Source of the DNA: Clostridiales bacterium
Lineage (GTDB): Bacteria; Bacillota; Clostridia; Lachnospirales; WQUN01
Length of the DNA: 9,366 bases
Assembly (NCBI GenBank): GCA_031269415.1
Contig: JAISZF010000288.1
Span: 1 to 9,366 of the forward strand
Reading direction: 5' to 3'
The position numbers and the translations under genes were made by a program. The notes under the pieces were generated by a model. The model was not told the origin of the DNA. It searched no databases and was given only the letters and a program-made list of their open reading frames with translations. Positions 5,821 to 9,366 of the stretch are shown in pieces (position 1 is the stretch's first letter; each line of letters opens with the position of its first letter).

Positions 5821-8634
5821 ATGGTTAAGAAAAGAACTAAGATGATGCCGGGGCTGGCGGCACTGGTTTTGGCGCTGGCGCTGGCGCTGTCGCCGCTGAC
5901 GGGGGGAATGGGCTCCGCGGCGGCGGCGGAATGGGGCGCGTGGTCGGACTGGTCGGCGGATAATCCCGGTTCAAGCGGTACGAGGCAGGTAGAATCCCGC
6001 TCCGTGGTGACCGGCTACAATATGTTCGTCTACCAGACGCAGGAGGCGGCGTCGCCCTATAACCGCGTGTTCCGCGACTACAGCATAAACGGCGATTACT
6101 CCGGTCACGGCGCGCGCTCGTCGTACGGGGAATTCCTTTATACCTGCACGGCGTCCAAGGCGGAGCTGGACGGCAGCGCCCGCCTGGAACCGGGCGGATA
6201 CGGGGGCAGCGGCCAGCAGGGCTACAACCGGGGCAACCGGACGGCGTACTGTATGCAGGGGCGCGCGTATTTTATCCAAAGTGAGATAACCCAGACCCAA
6301 TACCGCTACCGCGATCAGGTAGCCACGCCGCCGCCCGCGCCGACGCCTATCCGCGCGGACGACGTCGGCACGGATTTCTACGCCGTCGTAGCCAACGCTA
6401 ACGGCTATTTCATTTCGCCGGACGGGAATTTTGACCGCGAGAGCAAAACCGCGCGGCAGGTCTTGTATTTTCAACGCGGCGGGAGCAACCTCTATCATAT
6501 CACCACCGCTGACCGGGCCGCTTCCCTGGACGCCGCCGCGAATGAGAGCGGGGCCACGGTCTATTTTTTTAACGGATACCACGGGAGGACAAATCAGCAG
6601 TGGCGCATCCAAAACAACGGTGGCGCCTACTACCTGAGCGCGCAAAGCTCGCCGGGCACGCTGCTGGACCTGAACAACGGAGACCAGCGGCTGCGGATAT
6701 GGGATACCAACAAGGGCGTGTGCCAGACTTTCAGTATAACGAAGGTGAATCCGGTATCGGCGCTGTCGTTCAGCAATACCTCCATCGGACTGAAAGTCGG
6801 CGAGACGGCCGCGCTGAGCTCCTCGCTGCAAATAGCGCCCGCGAATGCCTATAATCCCGTTCCGGTCTACAGCTCAGGCAACGCCTCCGTCGCGTCGGTG
6901 AGCGCCGCCGGGGTGGTCACGGCCAACCGGGAGGGTACGGCGGTAATCACCGCCGCTTCCGTTGACGGGCTGAACAAATCAGCCGCGGTCACCGTTTCTG
7001 TCACAGCCGTTGCGCCGGTACCGCCGCCCATTTCCGCGGCTCAGACTTATACAAAGGTTGAGTACGACGGACATCAGTATCAGATATTTGACGAAGCTAT
7101 GAGTTGGGCGCAAGCCAAAGCTCGGGCCGAACAGCTGGGCGGACATCTGGCGACTATTACCTCGCTGGCGGAGCAGAATTTTATCAATTCCCTGTTCAAA
7201 CCGATCCGCCGGACCAATTATTGGCTGGGCGGCACAGACACGGCCACCGAGGGCGTGTGGACCTGGATTACCGGCGAAGCGTTCAGCTACCAAAACTGGG
7301 ACAGCGGCCAGCCGGACAATACCGGCAATCAGGATTACCTGGTGTTGTGGCCGAACAGCGGCGGCAGATGGGACGACGGAGACAACAATAACCCGGCGGA
7401 CTTTGGCTTCATCTGCGAATGGGAACCGGCGCCGGCAGCCATTTCCGCGGCGCAGAATTACGCGCCGGCTGAATACGACGGACATCAGTATCAGATATTG
7501 GACGAAGGCCTGACCTGGGAGCGGGCCAGAACGCGGGCCGAGCAGTTGGGCGGGCATCTGGCGACTATTACCTCGCAGGCGGAGCAGAGCTTTGTCAATT
7601 CCCTGTTCAAACCGGTCCGCCGGAGCAATTACTGGCTGGGCGGCACGGACACGGCCACCGAGGGCGTGTGGACCTGGATTACCGGCGAAGCGTTCGGTTA
7701 CCAAAACTGGGATAGCGGCCAGCCGGACAATAGCGGCAATCAGGATTACCTGGCATTGCGGCCGAACAGCGGCGGCAGATGGGACGACGGAGATAACAAT
7801 AATACAGCGGATTTCGGCTTCATCTGCGAATGGGAGACGGAGCCGCTGTTGGAACCGAAGTACGAGCCGGTAATTCCGCCGGAAAACAAGGAACTACTGG
7901 TGGTCAGCGCGCCAAGCGAGCTGGAACTCACCGTGACGGTCACGCCTATAGGAGTAGATTTCAGCTGGACGCCGTCCGGCAATCCCTTCGGCTACCGGAT
8001 CTACCGCTCGGCCGCTCCGGGCGGCGCGGGCCTGTCCATCAGCGATTTCCCGCTGAAAGGTTCCAGCTTCTTTGACGCCAACGCGGAGCCGGACACCCGC
8101 TATTATTACACTATCGCCGCCATAACCGCCGAGACCTCTTTCGACCCTGTCACAAAGGCGCTGATTTCCGAACAGATCGGGCCGCGCAGCGAAGAAATAT
8201 CCGTACTCACCGCCGGCATCAAGACCGACCCCACCAAGGTCCACAGCTTTATACTGATGAAAATCGACGATCCCATCATGCAGGTAAACGAGTCCTGGAT
8301 GGAAATCGACCCCGGGCGCGGCACGGCGCCGATAATCACCAACGGGCGCACCATGGTGCCGATACGGGCTATCGTCGAGGCTATGGGGGGGAAAGTGGAC
8401 TGGGACGAAGGCGATAAGCGCGCCACCCTGGCCTACGGCGGTCGCACCGTGGAAATGTGGCTGGACAGAAAAGACGTCACCGTGAACGGCGCGGGGGAGC
8501 AGATGGACATCGCGCCGTATGTGAGCAACGACAGGATACTGCTGCCGATCCGCTTCGTAGCTGAAAACCTGGGCTGCCAGATCGAGTGGATCAGTTCGCT
8601 GCAAAAGGTGGTCATTGTTTATAACAGAGCTTAG
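5821..8634 (+). CDS. Secreted modular surface protein: ricin-like, BIG2, two C-type lectin, Fn3 and stalk domains
   Basis: Encodes 937 aa from the ATG at 5821. A Sec signal peptide (MVKKRTKMM, a long Leu/Ala core, probable cleavage after AAAA near residue 36) exports it. Modules: 37-170, an aromatic-rich module (EWGAWSDWS...RQVESRSVV...TQYRYRD) seen in clostridial surface proteins, function unknown; about 178-309, ricin-type beta-trefoil with QQWRI; about 311-395, BIG2 Ig-like (LSFSNTSIGLKVGET...GVVTANREGTAVITA); about 404-535 and 541-672, two C-type-lectin-like domains with WLGG, QPDN and WDDGD; about 696-800, Fn3-like (FSWTPSGNPFGYRIYRS); about 808-937, copper-amine-oxidase-N 'stalk' domain (GRTMVPIRAIVEAMGG...LLPIRFVAENLG). 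No LPXTG motif is visible; the stalk domain may hold it at the cell surface. QPD (Gln497-Asp499, Gln634-Asp636) is the galactose-type signature in animal C-type lectins, so galactose-like glycans are a possible ligand. Each lectin domain has only one Cys, lacking the usual disulfides. It probably binds host or microbial glycans. Confidence 0.9.
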   Translation: MVKKRTKMMPGLAALVLALALALSPLTGGMGSAAAAEWGAWSDWSADNPGSSGTRQVESRSVVTGYNMFVYQTQEAASPYNRVFRDYSINGDYSGHGARSSYGEFLYTCTASKAELDGSARLEPGGYGGSGQQGYNRGNRTAYCMQGRAYFIQSEITQTQYRYRDQVATPPPAPTPIRADDVGTDFYAVVANANGYFISPDGNFDRESKTARQVLYFQRGGSNLYHITTADRAASLDAAANESGATVYFFNGYHGRTNQQWRIQNNGGAYYLSAQSSPGTLLDLNNGDQRLRIWDTNKGVCQTFSITKVNPVSALSFSNTSIGLKVGETAALSSSLQIAPANAYNPVPVYSSGNASVASVSAAGVVTANREGTAVITAASVDGLNKSAAVTVSVTAVAPVPPPISAAQTYTKVEYDGHQYQIFDEAMSWAQAKARAEQLGGHLATITSLAEQNFINSLFKPIRRTNYWLGGTDTATEGVWTWITGEAFSYQNWDSGQPDNTGNQDYLVLWPNSGGRWDDGDNNNPADFGFICEWEPAPAAISAAQNYAPAEYDGHQYQILDEGLTWERARTRAEQLGGHLATITSQAEQSFVNSLFKPVRRSNYWLGGTDTATEGVWTWITGEAFGYQNWDSGQPDNSGNQDYLALRPNSGGRWDDGDNNNTADFGFICEWETEPLLEPKYEPVIPPENKELLVVSAPSELELTVTVTPIGVDFSWTPSGNPFGYRIYRSAAPGGAGLSISDFPLKGSSFFDANAEPDTRYYYTIAAITAETSFDPVTKALISEQIGPRSEEISVLTAGIKTDPTKVHSFILMKIDDPIMQVNESWMEIDPGRGTAPIITNGRTMVPIRAIVEAMGGKVDWDEGDKRATLAYGGRTVEMWLDRKDVTVNGAGEQMDIAPYVSNDRILLPIRFVAENLGCQIEWISSLQKVVIVYNRA
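7030..7425 (+). repeat. Direct repeat copy 1 (first C-type-lectin domain)
   Basis: This is the first of two 396-bp direct repeats, offset by 411 bp, that encode the two lectin domains. The protein copies align without gaps over 132 residues and differ by eye at about 22 positions. Longer stretches such as the one encoding GGTDTATEGVWTWITGEAF are nearly identical in DNA, pointing to a recent internal duplication or continuing gene conversion. Confidence 0.9.
7441..7836 (+). repeat. Direct repeat copy 2 (second C-type-lectin domain)
   Basis: This is the second copy of the repeat at 7030-7425, joined to it by a 5-residue Pro/Ala linker. Differences cluster in the first helix region (SWAQAKARAEQ against TWERARTRAEQ), with scattered changes near the binding face (QPDNTG/QPDNSG, LVLWP/LALRP). 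The last could alter ligand preference. Confidence 0.9.
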
Positions 8635-8700
8635 AGCTTAGAGCTTAGAACTTAGAGTTTAGAGATTAGAGATGAGAGTTGAGAATTGAGAGTTGAGATG
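8631..8700 (+). repeat. Degenerate heptanucleotide tandem array
   Basis: Ten consecutive 7-bp units can be laid out: TTAGAGC twice, TTAGAAC, TTAGAGT, TTAGAGA twice, TGAGAGT, TGAGAAT, TGAGAGT and TGAGATG. A diverged unit (ACAGAGC, 8624-8630) may precede them. The units drift from TTAGAGn to TGAGAnT from left to right. The stop codon TAG (8632-8634) of the lectin gene is part of the first unit. The array fills most of the 104-bp gap before the CHAP gene. Confidence 0.9.
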
Positions 8701-8721
8701 TTTGATGGAAATATTATTTAA

Positions 8722-8736
8722 GAAGGAAGGTTGAAA
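8722..8736 (+). promoter_or_regulatory. Ribosome binding leader of the CHAP gene, copy of the lectin-gene leader
   Basis: The 15 bases GAAGGAAGGTTGAAA match 5804-5818 exactly, and the start codon plus following bases (ATGnTTAAGAAAAGAA) also match. The AAGGAAGG core lies about 8 nt before the ATG at 8739. An upstream TATTAT (8712-8717) could serve as a -10, but no -35 is correctly spaced. Confidence 0.7.
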
Positions 8737-8738
8737 GG

Positions 8739-9366
8739 ATGTTTAAGAAAAGAAACCGGGTAATATCCGCGCTGCTTACTGTGATAATGATGGCGGGAAT
8801 GACAGGATTTGGAGGATTTGGACTGCCGCGGACGGCTCAGGCGGCCAGCTGGCACACGAACGAAGGCTATCCTTATAAAGATTCGAAGTTTGACGTAGCT
8901 TACGACAAATGGGGCTACTATACCCGAAACTGCACTTCATGGGTCGCTTATTGCCTGACCAGCAGAAATGGTTTATCGGATTCAGAGGTTAAAGGGTTTG
9001 GAAACGCCGGACAATGGAAGGAGCGCGCGCAAGGCAAAGGGATTCGCGTTGACAACACTCCGGCGGTAGGCGCTGTCGCGTGGAAATCAACTCATGTGGC
9101 TTGGGTGTGCGCCGTAAATTCCAACGGAACCTTTGACGTTGAGGAATATAATTATGATTTTGCGGGAGGATATCGTCACACTCCAAATGCTAATACGAAA
9201 GGTTATACTGCCTTTATCCACTTTAAGGATATTGGCGGCTCATCCCCCGCGCCGGCGGCGGCCTCAAGCGCGAATATAGGCAACGGGTATTACAGCGTCC
9301 AGCACAGCGGCTCCGGGCTGTATTTTGACATTGACGGCGCGGGAAAGCAGGACACCGCTAATCTTC
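8739..9366 (+). CDS. Secreted CHAP-domain amidase/peptidase with C-terminal ricin-like domain, 3' end cut by window
   Basis: 209 codons are visible from the ATG at 8739; the frame is still open at the window end. A signal peptide (MFKKR, a Leu/Ile/Met-rich core, probable cleavage after AQA near residue 35) is followed by a CHAP domain at about 37-165. Catalytic Cys65 is in RNCTSWVAY, His119 in STHVAWV, and the third polar residue is in VEEYNYD (Glu136/Asn138). CHAP enzymes cleave peptidoglycan amide bonds, so the protein should act on cell walls outside the membrane: self-remodelling, or attack on other Gram-positive cells. A short Pro/Ala/Ser linker (SSPAPAAASS, about 169-178) leads into NGYYSVQHSGSGLYFDIDG, the start of a ricin-type trefoil like that in the preceding protein. 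It shares its leader with the lectin gene, so joint expression is likely. The start is unambiguous; the length and the remaining domains are unknown. Confidence 0.92.
   Translation, partial: MFKKRNRVISALLTVIMMAGMTGFGGFGLPRTAQAASWHTNEGYPYKDSKFDVAYDKWGYYTRNCTSWVAYCLTSRNGLSDSEVKGFGNAGQWKERAQGKGIRVDNTPAVGAVAWKSTHVAWVCAVNSNGTFDVEEYNYDFAGGYRHTPNANTKGYTAFIHFKDIGGSSPAPAAASSANIGNGYYSVQHSGSGLYFDIDGAGKQDTANL

Noticed and set aside
1..9366. CRISPR array, tRNA, rRNA or prophage structural genes
   Set aside because: No spaced identical repeats of CRISPR type, no tRNA-like cloverleaf noticed, and no phage structural or packaging genes; the recombinase alone does not indicate a prophage.

Overview
The window looks like an accessory region of a Firmicutes (clostridial-type) chromosome of moderate GC content. 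The evidence is strong AGGAGG-like ribosome binding sites, a short XerD-like tyrosine recombinase of a style common in anaerobic Firmicutes, a copper-amine-oxidase-N ('stalk') domain used as a surface module, and Gram-positive Sec signal peptides followed by CHAP, ricin-type and C-type-lectin modules. Genus cannot be assigned from the sequence. Every convincing gene is on the + strand; the only minus-strand signal I support is one promoter.

Left part (1-1700): the 3' portion of a tyrosine recombinase gene with a complete catalytic set ends at 612. Its stop codon abuts a 24-bp recombination-site-like palindrome: two arms around a 6-bp spacer. An inverted copy with an identical spacer lies at 884-907. 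Between them is a segment of about 250 bp (292 bp including the repeats) with no convincing gene. It carries a good leftward sigma-A-type promoter and a rightward terminator-like hairpin. This is the layout of an invertible promoter switch beside its own recombinase. In the orientation given here, the promoter points away from the next gene, which encodes a 78-residue two-helix membrane protein (1031-1267). If the segment inverts, the promoter would point at that gene. After it come a fragment of a leucine-rich-repeat gene and a 54-codon ORF that may be a frameshifted remnant, so the locus shows signs of rearrangement.

Middle (1988-5723): a compact three-gene operon encodes a vWA/TerY-like metal-binding protein, a PP2C-type protein phosphatase and a Ser/Thr-kinase-like protein. 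This matches the known 'TerY-P triad' (vWA, phosphatase, kinase; compare E. coli yegL/yegK/yegI). The kinase has a Cys/His zinc-binding cluster behind the catalytic domain, then an Ala/Pro/Gln-rich linker and a large multi-pass membrane domain, so the switch is probably tethered to the cell membrane.

Right part (5821-9366): two genes for secreted, modular proteins share nearly the same ribosome-binding leader and first codons. The first (937 aa) carries a signal peptide, an aromatic-rich N-terminal module, a ricin-like trefoil, a BIG2 domain, two recently duplicated C-type-lectin domains with QPD motifs, an Fn3-like domain and a stalk domain. The second (cut by the window end) is a CHAP amidase/peptidase followed by the start of another ricin-like domain. 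They are separated by a degenerate array of about ten 7-bp repeats that begins in the stop codon of the first gene.

Taken together, the window suggests a cell-surface interaction locus: a possible DNA-inversion switch, a membrane phospho-signalling triad, and secreted glycan-binding and wall-cleaving proteins. That these parts act together is inference from adjacency only.
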